DNA from: Glandiceps talaboti
Lineage: Eukaryota > Hemichordata > Enteropneusta > Spengelidae
Assembly: GCF_964340395.1 (NCBI RefSeq)
Contig: NC_135567.1
Location: 18,012,806-18,076,805 of the forward strand
DNA length: 64,000 nt
Direction: 5' to 3'
The first letter of the stretch is position 1. The number at the start of each line of letters is the position of its first letter. The translations under genes were made by a program, and so were the position numbers. Positions 24,198 to 36,025 of this stretch are shown piece by piece. The notes beneath the pieces were generated by a model. The model was not told the DNA's origin and searched no databases. It saw only the letters and a program-made list of their open reading frames with translations.

Positions 24198-25139
24198 GTT
24201 CCACGGTCTACAGTCCGCCGCCGCCCATCAACGAACGGACCCGAGTGCAGGTAGTGGAATTAAGTGTACCATACTTCTAAAACTTAAGAAAGTAGACACA
24301 TTTTTTACTTATTTATATAGAATCATTTTTATTAGTTCCTGTATCGAATTATTACATAAGCAAATCATGCCAAACATTTACGTTTCATTGTGTGGCGTTG
24401 CACATTTTAGTCAGTGCCATGCTTATTTGTCGAACCGTTTATGGTTTCCAATGACAACGACCCAGATGGCAGACATCCTATGGTGGTAAGCGAATGATTC
24501 TATGAAAAGATTATTGTCGATAGCAGGATCACTAACTATCTCAACTTCTAGGTACTTTATGGCGTCCCTGACCCAAGACGAGTTCATTTCACTGCGGGCA
24601 GGTCATGTTTTCCCTGAGAGAGAATTATACTTCCATGTTCTATTTGGGTGGTTTAATAACGTTTTGTCCCGCGTTTCATATACCTAAACACATGTAAAAG
24701 ACATTGAAATTGAACGGCCACAAACTATCTAAGGAGTATTTTCTAGTCGAACACAGACATCCCTCAAACAAAATATGTAGTTTCCCATATCTATACATTT
24801 TGGCTACATTCAAAATTTGGTGCTATAAACAGTAGACGTATTTCCATGGATGTAACAGTCATTTCTGGGAGCATAGACAAAGCCGCGTCTGTTCACCTTC
24901 GTAGTTGGATACACATAGATCGAAACGTCCTACATTCTGTAACACGTGTGCTTCTCAAATGGTAACATGCTATGTCCACCAGACAGGATATTATTGCTGT
25001 AGTATATAATTGCCTTCATGTAATGCAACAGATACAAGCAGCTGACCCATTATTGGACGAACGGCAGAGGATGAGAGAAGTAAGTTTAGTTTCTTTAGTT
25101 GTAGAGGTGACATTAAATGGGTTTTCCTTTTTTATGTTA

Positions 25140-25201
<62 letters not shown>

Positions 25202-25723
25202 CAGACTTATTTGTCAAAGAATGGTTACGTTAAGGAAATTCTAAAGTAGCTACTCGGGCCAGATGTAACTCCTATATGCAAAAGTTGCTGATATCACGTG
25301 TAAATATATTTTCTTTTGTTAACTTTTATTGGGAATTATCATTTTTTATACTCAGGGGACTCAAGTACGGTTGCACCTCCACTGGCTTGATAAAACATGC
25401 GTTAATTTGAGCGGGAAATATAGTATACAATATATCGTGGTTAATCATCGAACAGCTATCTCATAAAAATAGTTTTATTGTCAGTGTTGGAATTCCTCTC
25501 AGCGATTTTCTGTTATGCAGACAAATACAAACAAACACACACAAATGCTACAGAGATCCATTCGAGTTTGGGACTATGTGACAGGGCTATACTGCACGCT
25601 CTACATCACGTTGCTGTGGAACTGTCAAGGCTTTCCCAGTCAGTCCATAGGCTATCCCAGAGTCACCCAGGCCCGGCAAACATAGCACCTGTTATAAAAG
25701 GACACATCGTGTACACAACATAA
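24198..25723 (+). pseudogene. Candidate multi-exon gene or gene remnant, unrecognised
   Basis: Possible exons: 24198-24250, 24411-24485, 24552-24601, 24872-25079, 25556-25723. Each is bounded by plausible splice sites and phases join. They read TVYSPPPPINERTRVQ, then VPCLFVEPFMVSNDNDPDGR, then VLYGVPDPRRVHFTAG, then IDKAASVHLRSWIHIDRN, with a helical C-terminus. An in-frame TAA at 24963-24965 interrupts the fourth exon. Either the gene ends there, or the part after it (QQIQAADPLLDERQRMRE and the last exon) shows a broken gene. I recognise no family. The exon-like composition is clearer than the surrounding DNA, but this could be a coincidence of short frames. Confidence 0.33.
25140..25199. 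repeat. CA dinucleotide microsatellite
   Basis: About 30 CA units. Confidence 0.95.
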
Positions 25724-26825
25724 GCATCTATTTAAATTTTGATCTGAGTTTCTACTCTTAAATTCAACAGATAATTCTTTATACTATGAAAAAAATTAAG
25801 TAATACTATAAAACCTACATATGAGTGAGTTATTACAAACTTCATGAATATAATTTTGTCAATTACCAATGTCTCTTCTATATCTAAAATGTGAAAAAGA
25901 AAAAAATGCTACTTATTGGTTTGATCAGAATGTTGCATAAAATAAATAAAGCATACACTGTACATACAACTACTGTATTTTTATTTACATTTCAAAGAAA
26001 TATTACACAACAAGTCAATTATTTCATTGAATAGAACCCCGTGACAAATACAAGCATAATAATTTTAAATAAAGAAAACCATATAAGTTACATATCAGAT
26101 ACTAAAGTGTATTTAAAATAAGAAATCAGGTGGTATATATATAAGGTGAATACATTGTCACAATACACTATATGTTTAACTATACACACACATATTTATT
26201 TGCCAGAAGTCGAAAATGGAAAAAAGTTGAAATAAAATTGACACACCAAGTGAAGAAAACGAATTAGTTAAGTAAATACAATGAAAAGTAAATATAAAAT
26301 AACTTTAAACTCCTGGCTGGACCACAAAAAAAAGTTTGTTCAAACTAGTCGTGTTTTTTGGCCCAAGGAAAACATATACAGTAATTTATGCAATACTGAG
26401 TACAGAAATAGAATTGTAGGATTAACCTTTGAACTTTAGGCAAAATGTGTAGCAGTTGAACTGACTAGTACACTTATAGAATTCATGATATCATATTAGT
26501 ATTATGTTCTCTCATCCCATCTACTTTTGGAAGTGATATAAGAAATGAAATTGTATGGAATTTCTTTTCTATGCTCACAAACATTTCATATTGAGAAATT
26601 CTAACATGTTGTGAAAATGATGTTCTAAAGAAATATGTATATTCATTGACAAAAAAGAATTAATATCTAAAAGTAAGCTACAAAATGGTGACTTAGGACA
26701 ACCCCCACTACCAAGGTATATCAAAAAATATTTCCATTTTTGCTATGCATGATCTACTAGAGAAAAGATACTAAAACAAATGTAACAAAGGAGAAGTAAA
26801 CTGCTATCAATTGTCGATTTTCAGG

Positions 26826-27023
26826 TTCCAAAATGCATTGCGCGAGGGGACGTCGCTTATGTTCTTAGATTTTGTCTTGTTTTGTCTTATTACATTTGAA
26901 ATAACATTTTCATCAGGAAATGATGGTAAGACATGTTGACCTCTTTAATTATGGGTGATTTTATAGAACAAAGACTGAACGCCATCGATGACAGAGTGGG
27001 ATTTTACAGGTGAACCCAGGGTA
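26826..27023 (-). mobile_element. Inverted-repeat transposon family 4, partial copy
   Basis: It starts GTTCCAAAATGCATTGCGCG. It matches, in reverse orientation and with high identity, 62510-62707. The second terminal repeat expected past 27023 is absent. Confidence 0.8.
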
Positions 27024-27416
27024 TAAATGAACAGTTCATGTAATAAATGTTACAGAGGCTATAAATCATCATGTACATAACTAATAAACTACTTCATTAG
27101 TACACCAAGATACTACATTCTTCAAAGTAACCCCAATAAAACTCTGAATGCTAGAGACATGTACTTACATTGGGGAGCATTTTCACCATAATTGTTGACA
27201 GTTGTTGACAATTAATATTAAAAGTTCTCCTACAAGTGGACCAGTATTAGAGAGTATCAATACTTATATTTGCATATTTCTATATGTTCACTGTGTTTAT
27301 TTGCCCTCCTCTTGCCCGCATGCCCACCTACCTAAACACCACTATACGAAATTAAAAGGCCATATTTGACCATGTCTTTCCACGGGGTAAATCTTGGGCA
27401 GAGAATATGTAAAATG

Positions 27417-27625
27417 TGATGAGTATGGGATGAAGTTCCACCTTTGACTTAATTTATTCCCGGTGATCTCTCCCCTGGGGGTTGTAGACAGTCAAAAGTG
27501 GTACTGCGTCTCGTACTACCCCTGAACAGAGATGGTGGTTAAGGTGGGCCAGTCACAGATAGGGTAAAGGTTGGGTAAAGGTGGGTAAATTTGACTTTTC
27601 GTATAGTGCACCCATATGTTTTGTT
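27417..27625 (+). repeat. Interspersed repeat, second copy (see 22079-22290)
   Basis: Same ordered blocks and orientation as 22079-22290, more diverged in the middle. Confidence 0.6.
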
Positions 27626-27911
27626 TTCCACTAAAATCAATTGGGATATGATGCATTGCACATTCCAATTGAAAGTTGAGTTTAAGCTTGAACTGTATCC
27701 ATAATGCTTGTATACCCAACACATTAATTAAGATATGTATTTCAAGATCCACCCCGTTTATTCCTTTGTGTAAATTAGGCATCCTGCTATATACCATGGT
27801 CATTCTAATGAAATACTTTTCAAGTTGTAATGGCTAAAAAACACACGCTCTCCTGTGTAAATACACATACGATAGGAATACAATTAAAAGACTTACGTAG
27901 ATTATTTATAC

Positions 27912-28078
27912 CTTTCCGGTGTCATTAACATACTCCCCACCATCTGTTACATAGTAAATATTACTTTTAGAGACAGTGACATCTGAAGGCGAGGAAGGTT
28001 TCTTAAACATTCTAAAGGTCAGGATATTTTTCAAATCCAAATCTTTGTTGTAAATGCTGGTGTTAATGTCAGTAAAAT
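27912..28078 (-). CDS. Orphan coding-like exon, downstream of the UBL-Death gene
   Basis: After an acceptor-like GGATTAG the frame is open for 55 codons, ending at AAG|GTATAA. If read through, it stops four codons later at 27908-27906. The residues look protein-like (MFKKPSSPSDVTVSKSN, then IYYVTDGGEYVNDTGK), but I recognise no family. The preceding Death exon ends in its own stop (28598-28600), so joining would require an alternative donor near GCG|GTATAA, and the phases do not match. It may be an alternative 3' exon or part of another gene. Confidence 0.3.
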
Positions 28079-28597
28079 CTAATCCATATGATGGTTACTC
28101 AAATTTAAAACACGAATTTCTTTTTTTTTTACACTATATTGATAGTCGATGATTGATTACAAATCATTATATCTCAAAATGGCACATTAAATTTCAGTTC
28201 AGTCAAAACCATCTTGAATATTTTCTCTGCTTGAAAGCAACTGGTATCACAACAATATGTCTGTGATAATAGCAATATCGTACGAAAACCACCACATACA
28301 ACCACCACCATTATCAAATTTAAGTGCTATGTCCAGCCACACATACACACACACATATACGGAAAAATACTCCAGGTGTAGTAAAAAAACAACACTTTCA
28401 ACATTGGGTGTATTGGAATCTCATTAGGTACCAATACAGCCCTAATTAAGTTGATTATCTGTTTACTTATGAGAATATAAGACATGTTTATGTAGTCAGA
28501 CATTCAAATATAAAAACAACGTCTTTGTGATCTGGATCTCAAAATCATTTTTGATTCCTATATGTCATGTGACACTTCCTATATGTATAGTAACATT

Positions 28598-31500
28598 TTA
28601 TACCGCTATTGGAACATTCACAACTCTTGAATTAGCTCCCAGGTCGACATTTGGGGAAGAAAGTAGGTTATCGCTCAGGTCTTTCCTGTTTATCTTCTGC
28701 AAAGCATCACTCAAGTTCAACATAGTCGCTTCTCTACCAAGCATTCTTTGCCATGACAACAGGCCCTGTAAACAATTACATACAATAAAAAAGAGTCCCT
28801 TACAAATAATAATTAGAAGTAATATTCCTAAAAAAAATAATCGTGCCAATCGGGAACTTGCAAACCCGCCAAGTTGAATGTTGCATCATGGGAAATATGA
28901 TAATAACCGTGCCAATTATGTACATGGGGTCTCATGTTGTTGTCGCTACACATTTCTTTAAAAAGCTTTTCATCAGCAAAATTAGTTCAAATAGTTGATA
29001 CAAGTATACCAGAATACAGCAAACCATTTGCGTTCCAATCAGGTCAAATGCATTAGCAAGCTTAAGGCTTACAGCTGATAGATTTCAGTAGTCAATATAG
29101 TGGTAACACTGTACATATTAGCACAGTAAGTGCTAACTCTTCTTGGAGTGGTAAACTTAAAATTGATTCATAATTTACAAACTATAGATATCCCACTAAT
29201 GACTGTCTCATGATATCAGTATATCACTAAAGGGTCGTGTTTATCTCAAAATTAATGAAATGTTATCTGGATATAATGATTTTGTGACATCCAGATATCA
29301 TGTTATAAAACCCTTTTTATGTAGCCATGACTTTTTTTTCATATTTTGCTATGATGACAGCAAGCCAGTGCTGGGCCGGATTTATTTTATAAGTTCAAAT
29401 TTTGTCTTGAAAAATGACAACCCATGGTTCCTGAAGGATTTCATTTAAATATAATAATATTTCCCATTGTCAGAAACAGTACAACTACAATTAAGTCTAT
29501 TGCGTATGATAAAGAAAAATTTACCTGAAATGCTTGCTCATAAAGGTTGTTTGTACTAGCAGCAGTGATGTTCTCGAGATCAGCATCCTGTACTCTTAGA
29601 GATCTGAGCAACATCTTCCAAGATGATCCCAAGTTCCTCGCCAAATCATTGAGGTCAGCCTCTGTAAGGTCTGTAATGGACAAAATACACATCCATTTAT
29701 AATGTGGAAATGTGAAAGAAAAATCTTCTAAATACTATATGCAAAGTTTACATGTTAGGAAACAACATCTTGTGTGTGTGAACACACAATACAGACTATT
29801 GATGGTTTATATACACGATTGTTATTTACTTCGTTTTTCTCTGCTATCGTACTCGTTAGCACTATCCATATTTTTCTTTTGTGTTATTATTTGTCCCACA
29901 TATTATATGAACAGGGAGTTAGTCTGAACAACATAAATTAAATTTATTTCATACAGATGTGTTTACCTCTTAGGTGTATCTCTCCATTAGATTCCCTGAA
30001 TTCTATTTTATCTTGGCCCTCTACCTTGGCAACCAACTCGGCTGTTGGATGACCTGTTCCACTCTTGTTTACCATGGTAACGGTGTCTCTACAATGGTAG
30101 CTGCTTTCCTGAACACCCTTTGTAATTTCGTCGACATCTGTCCTGTCTTCTTTACCATTCTGAACCTTATTCTGCTGACATGTTTGTGATATTTGTGGTT
30201 GAAGATTATTGTTTACAAAATTATCTTTCTTTGATATGTCTTTCATCTCCTTCATAATATTGTGGAGATATTGTATCTCTTTAGATCTGAAGGACACTTT
30301 AACATGAATATTTTGCATGTCAGAATTCCCCTTCCTGTTGGGAATGGTTCCATTACATCCATCGGTGATCTCCTTCGATTGCACTTCACTGATTCTTTCT
30401 GTCTGAATTCCAATCGATTTTGTACTTGTGCAGTGTTCAGAGACTCCTCTACTGTTTCTTTTGTTTGTCCCCCTAGTTGTTCCCCTGGACAAACTTGTCC
30501 CATTCCCAGCTGTAGCTTGATCAGATGTAATGTTAATGTTTCCCACTTGCTTGCATCCGCTGTCACCCTTGTGACTTTCGTCTAAAGTGAGATCATTTTC
30601 CTTATTCTCATTATCAGCCAGTTGTTGACATTCATTTTCGCTAACGTCTAACTCTGAGGGGACTGATGCTTCGTCATCTACTTGTTTAACTTTCGTTTCT
30701 TGTTGGGTAGATTGATTCATGCCCTCCTCATATTTCTGCTGTGGTGTGTTGCAAAAATGATTTGTTTGAGGATCTGTCTGTCCAGCACACCCTACCTTGG
30801 GAGTAGTTGAACACGTGTTATCGTTGGATTCTACATTTGTGAATTCGTCTGAAACATAGCTACTGGTGTTTGGCACACCGTATGGTTGTCCTGTTTCATG
30901 ATCGTTCTTCTTGGCATCAATCACTGAAGTCAGCTCTGCATTTCTGAAATTGTCTGAAATCAGTCGCTGTTCTACGTGACTATTGATGTCTGGTACACTG
31001 CAAGCTTTTCCTGTTCCATGATCATCCTTCATGGAATCAATCACTGAAGTCGGCTCTGCATTTCTGAAGTTGTCTGAAATCAGTCGTTGTTCTACGTGAC
31101 TATTGATGTCTGGCACACCATGAGATTTTCCTGTTCCATGATCATCCTTCATGGAATCAATCACTGAAGCCAGCTCTGCATTTCTGAAGTTGTCTGAAAT
31201 CAGTCGCTGTTCTACGTGACTATTGATGTTTAGTACACTGCGAGATTTTCCTGTTTCACGATCATTCTTCATGGAATCAATCACTGAAGTCAGCTCTGCA
31301 TTTTTGAACTTGTCTGAAACCAGTCGCTGTTCTACATGGCTATTGATGTCTACTACAACACAAGATTTTCCTGTTTCATAATCAGTCTTATTTGCATCGG
31401 TGATTGATACCGGCTCTACATTTCTGAGGTCATCTGAAACCAGTCGCTGCACTACATGACTATTTATCTCACCATTGTTATCATTATGTACATATTTGGA

Positions 31501-34405
31501 ATAGCGTACATTATCTTCATCACGTGACTGACTGTCCTCAGTACTAATTAACTTTGCCATTCTGTCATCATCAACCTTCTGGCCGTTATCGGTGATACCA
31601 TGATCAGAAAGGTCAGATGAAGGGGAGGATGTAACGCCATCATCATTCTCTTGGGAGTGATCTCTTTTTGTATTGTCACTTGCACTTTCTTGAATGGGAG
31701 CTGCTTCCTTATGTAAATCATCCAGATCATCCCATGGCGACTGGTCTATGGCGATATCCGAAACCATCTGACAATCTTGTTTAGGATGTAAGTTCTGCTG
31801 TTGTTTAATCCCATTGGTCATGTGAGATGTGGATATGTGTTGATTTCTTGGAATATTTCCATCCGGAAATTTGGTCCCAATTGTTTGAAGGTCTGCTGTG
31901 AGTCCTGGTAGTCCGACTACAGCACAATGGCTCTGATGCTGGGGACATTCATTACCAGTCTTACTTAACTTTGGTCTTTGTCTACCATCATGTTCAAATG
32001 TTAATTGACGTTTAACTTTATCTGTTCTGACTCCATTGTGTTCATAACATGGTTGACCTCTGACCTCGCCCTTTTGAGTACCTTTCTTTCGTGTCTGTGT
32101 GTTTACGCCTATCTTCTCCTTAATCAGTTTTTTACTAGGAGTCTGCTCTTGGTTTGCTTCCTTACTGTTTGTCATTGCATTGGCAAATTCAAAATCCCTT
32201 TCAATGGCTTTGTGTAATTTCTTACCATTCCATTCACCATCACTGACTTTATCGTTTGCATCATTAACAACACCAGTAGCAATTTTAGGATGGCCACATC
32301 CACCCAATTCAATTCCTTTCTGTGGTAGCTCTGAAATAGTTGGCTTATTATCTGGAATCGCTGTGCCTGGAAATCTAAACCCGTATGTGTGAACGTCATT
32401 GTCAGCCATTGCATTTTTCTCAGCCTCCTGGGTGTTGATATTAATATCATCAGCTATATTGGTTTGAAGGCACTCCATCTTCACCTGTGCTGTATTGTGG
32501 TTTTCTGAGGCAATGTCTTCCACATTTACATTTTCGAAATCATCAACTCTTTGATACAATATTTCTTGTTCGCTATGGCTGGATTGTGTATCCATTACTC
32601 CAGTGGTATTTTGGTCAACTGGGTGCAGTATTTTATCAACGCCAATGCTGGGACTATTTCCACTAAAGACATTTCCTTCGTCAGTTTTTGGAGCATTAAT
32701 AGTCAACTCTTGACATTCTATATTTTCGTTCTGTATATCAGAGGATTGCCTCTCATCTCTGCTTACTGTACCATTAGCATTACCGTGTGTCTCTTTGGCG
32801 ACTTTAGTATAACCTTGATCATCGGATGTTTTGGAAACGTCTTCACCAGACCATGGCTGCTCCCGCCCTGTATGTATGTCTACTAAGCGTTCTTCCTGGC
32901 TTTTTGCAGCATTTGTATTTTCCTCAGTCTTCAACCCTTCACATACGTCGACATCTTTGGGTGATTTTGGATGATAGGCATATGCTTGAGTTGCTGGAGA
33001 GCAAATAGTTCTTTCACAAATATTTCCATTGTTGCTATTTTGATCTTTCGAGATGACAACTTTCATATTAGAACGTTCCTCCCTGTTGGTTTGCATCTCA
33101 TTATCCCTTGTGTAGCATTCTCGCTCTGTGGATTTGGAACTGTTTTGCCTGCTTTTTGCTTTCTTTTTCATGTTAATGACTGGAATATCATTAGATGATG
33201 AGGTGTCAAGACTTTTGAGATGTGATTTATGAAGTATCATCCCCTGCATTAAGTTATCTGATGATCTTCCTCCAGTTACCGGTCGTCTCATATTTTCATT
33301 TCCTCCATTAGTGTTGCTGTGACCAGAATTCCTTCTGTTACCAGTATCAACTCTAAAAACGTCGTCAGATGGTTCTCCAATGTCGTAGGAAAGTGATTGC
33401 TTCCCATGTCTACTTCGTCCATTGTTGGGATCCCTCTTTTCATCTTCACAGCGAGACTTGTCCTTCATCAAAGAAGTCTGTCTGTCCAAACTCTCAAAAT
33501 CTGTGCGTTCGCAGGTATTCTTGTGGATTCCACATATTGAAGATTCTGCTGAGGCTCTCATTCCAAACACTTCAGGTTTTCCATGGTCTTGTTTGTCATC
33601 TTTGACCATTACACGTCTTTTACCATTCATTGTAGCATCCTCATTTGTTTGTTCACCATAATTCTCGCTAACCAATTGTCGCTCTTCCAATATATCTTCT
33701 TCATCTTCCTCTCGATCCAGTTCCTCACTCTGGCTATCTTGTGAAGAGTCGTTCAGTTGCTCACCATTGTGCGGTAGCCGTTTGCTCTGGTGTGATTTAT
33801 TTTCATCATACAGAGCTGAACATGCATTCAAGGAGTCATTCATATCACTGGCTTCTTCGTCATTTTCACTTGGGTATACTCCATCCCCTTTATACATAGA
33901 GGGTATAGAGTTAATATCCCCTCGACCATCTCCATGCTGTGATTCTGTCATGTCACATTGACCACCTATGCTTCCTTCCTCAGTATTCGGTACATATACC
34001 TGACTGGAACCATTGGGTTGAAGGTCAGGTCCATTGATTGATCTGCTCTCGGGGTTTTCATCACAGGAGTTGGAATCGACATCTCCATCAATACCGTTAG
34101 TTCCATCATTATGAGCTTGAAAAAGAGCTTTGGTTCCATTGCCTGGAATTGGTCAAAAGTGAAAAAGAATCCCAATGCTTATTATTATTAAAGATCTAAA
34201 ATGCTACTAACATATAAAATAATTTTAATTTTGACGTTATTATCGTTTACATACCTACCTACCTACCTACCTAATACACACATACACACACATATACACA
34301 TATACACACATACATACATACATACATACATACATACATACATACATACATTCATTCATGTACATATTATGTGCATACATGCATGGAGTCATGAGGGCAG
34401 GGAGC

Positions 34406-34458
<53 letters not shown>

Positions 34459-34698
34459 TGACAGGAAAAATGACATACATGCACATGCAACTACATATAT
34501 AGGCAGTCTTTTAATTTTAGAGTAATACTATGACTCAACAATTACTTAACATACCACAATTTATAGCTCGGTGTACAGGTCCGTCAGCAGTTTCAAGAGT
34601 TCCTTACAGTCAGTAAGTCAGACAGTCAGTCAGTCAGTCAGTCAGTCAGTCAGTCAGAGAGTCAGAGAGTCAGTCAGTCAGTCAGTCAGTCAGTCAGT

Positions 34699-34732
<34 letters not shown>

Positions 34733-35953
34733 AACAGACAGACAATCGGAAAGCTACAAATAAAGTCAGTAACAATTTCTTATAGGTACTGTTATATATA
34801 TGTTACATTCACTGTACTTACTGGTGATTATAGTGCGGTGTACGTGTCCGTCGTCAGTTTCAAAAGTTCGTTGGAGTCTGAGATTAAGTATACAGTCAGA
34901 ATACTGGTTGTCTAGAGTGACGTCATTCGTCAACACGGAACCAGATGATGCCAATTGTATAACAATCATATCATCATCATACCCTCTTTGTGAAGCAATT
35001 CTTTGTTTCAGTAGCCCTACAGTACATTGTGTTATCCCTGACATTGGCAACACTATCGAATATATCGGCCTACCATCTTCTCTAATATAGAACTTTTTCT
35101 CTAACTCTGTCTCAAAAAGCTTTAATTCTATACTACCTGAGTTAAAATCTAGATAACGCGTTAAGGGGTCCTTGTCTGATACTATCGTCCCATCCTGAAG
35201 AGTTACAACCTGACGACAAATGGGGGTCCTATAGTTATGCACAATGGCCTGCTTTATTTCGATGATTTCAGAAGAAGAAGAAACTCTAATCTGTAAATGT
35301 GGCTTGTTTGGCAATAGAACTGTGACATTGACGAAGGCAGCTCTGCTAACACTAACAGTACATATGTCGTCATGGAATTCCCGCCTTTTCCCGCTGGTGG
35401 TGTAACCTATCAACCCACTCGCACCAAAGTGAGGTTGCATCACTGTTGTCAACTTCTCTTGAAATTCGTCTAATATAGAACCACACCTAGTAACTCTCTG
35501 CTCTGCAATTTTGCGTTTGCTATAGGTTTCCTCTGTTGACAAATAGTCATACATAACTACAGTATCTAAGTTGCCCCTCTTAGGCACAATCACAATTGCA
35601 AGTGGTTCGCATGATGTTGTTTTATCCATAACCACTATCTCTGTAGGGTAGGACGAATAACTAGCTAGCATGTCTAGTTGGTGAAAATCACTCACGTGAT
35701 AACCGTCATGAAATAAAACAGGGTTATCAAAGCGCCCTGAATTTTGACGGAGAAGAATCTGCTTTATTTGCCCAATAGTTTCATTTCCAGTGATGTTTTC
35801 ACATTGTAACCTTATTTGTTGTTTTGAAAAAGGTTTGATGAAAATGAACTCAAACACACGAGGTGCTAGTTCTGTTGCTAAGTTCGTGTAAGAATTGGTG
35901 CTTTGAAAGCTTCCAGGTGATGTCGTTTCTGAAGGGGGAAACTTTGAAAACAT
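28598..35953 (-). CDS. Triple ubiquitin-like, long disordered repeat, Death-domain protein
   Basis: Exons in transcript order: 35953-34822, optional 34602-34555, 34142-29967, 29670-29525, 28765-28598. All junctions are phase 1 or 0 and consistent, giving 1,873 residues, or 1,889 with the optional 48-nt exon. Three ubiquitin-like domains lie at about 33-108, 207-281 and 287-362 (for example the I/L-rich LQIRVSSSSEIIEIKQAIV, then QVVTLQDGTIVSDKDPL). The next roughly 1,390 residues are polar, rich in N, D, S, E and K, look disordered, and are encoded by one 4,176-nt exon. They include five 40-residue repeats (about 1265-1465). The C-terminal Death domain (about 1770-1850) is split over two exons (DLNDLARNLGSSWKML and LLSWQRMLGREATMLNLSDA) and resembles FADD-type Death domains. 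The start is uncertain: TTTCCCCCTTCAG just inside the frame could be an acceptor, which would move the true N-terminus upstream. A cytoplasmic adaptor linking UBL interactions to Death-domain assembly is inferred. Confidence 0.85.
30868..31467 (-). repeat. Five coding 120-bp repeats (40 residues each)
   Basis: Units start INSHVxQRLxSD at 31467, 31347, 31227, 31107 and 30987, exactly 120 bp apart, with a partial sixth to about 30818. The three middle units are most alike and the outer ones more diverged. Repeats lie within the disordered region of the UBL-Death protein. Confidence 0.95.
34245..34460. repeat. CTAC/CATA/CAGA microsatellites
   Basis: Compound tetranucleotide arrays in the intron between the mini-exon and the large exon of the UBL-Death gene. 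Confidence 0.95.
34612..34745. repeat. CAGT/CAGA microsatellite
   Basis: (CAGT)n then (CAGA)n. On the minus strand it lies directly upstream of the acceptor of the 48-nt mini-exon. Confidence 0.95.
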
Positions 35954-35990
35954 GATTAGAGTATAAAGACCTGCCCTAATAGTATACTAC

Positions 35991-36025
35991 CTCACGAAAA
36001 CAAAGAACTGTCACAATGAAAAACC
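35991..36025 (-). other. Probable 5' UTR exon of the UBL-Death gene
   Basis: Bounded by a good acceptor (TTTTCTTTCAG|GG) and donor (GTGAG|GTAGTA); no ATG. A further candidate first exon upstream ends at 37336 (ACTACA|GTAAGT), placing the promoter near 37.4-37.6 kb. Confidence 0.4.

Larger units (their letters stand above)
25724..27905. other. AT-rich stretch without supported genes
   Basis: No exon that I can support. It contains the transposon fragment at 26826-27023 and the interspersed repeat at 27417-27625. Short frames at 27.5-27.8 kb lie in the repeat. Confidence 0.6.

Noticed and set aside
29974-33961. Numerous plus-strand frames opposite the large UBL-Death exon
   Set aside because: They are mirror frames of a real 4.2-kb coding exon and show no domain.
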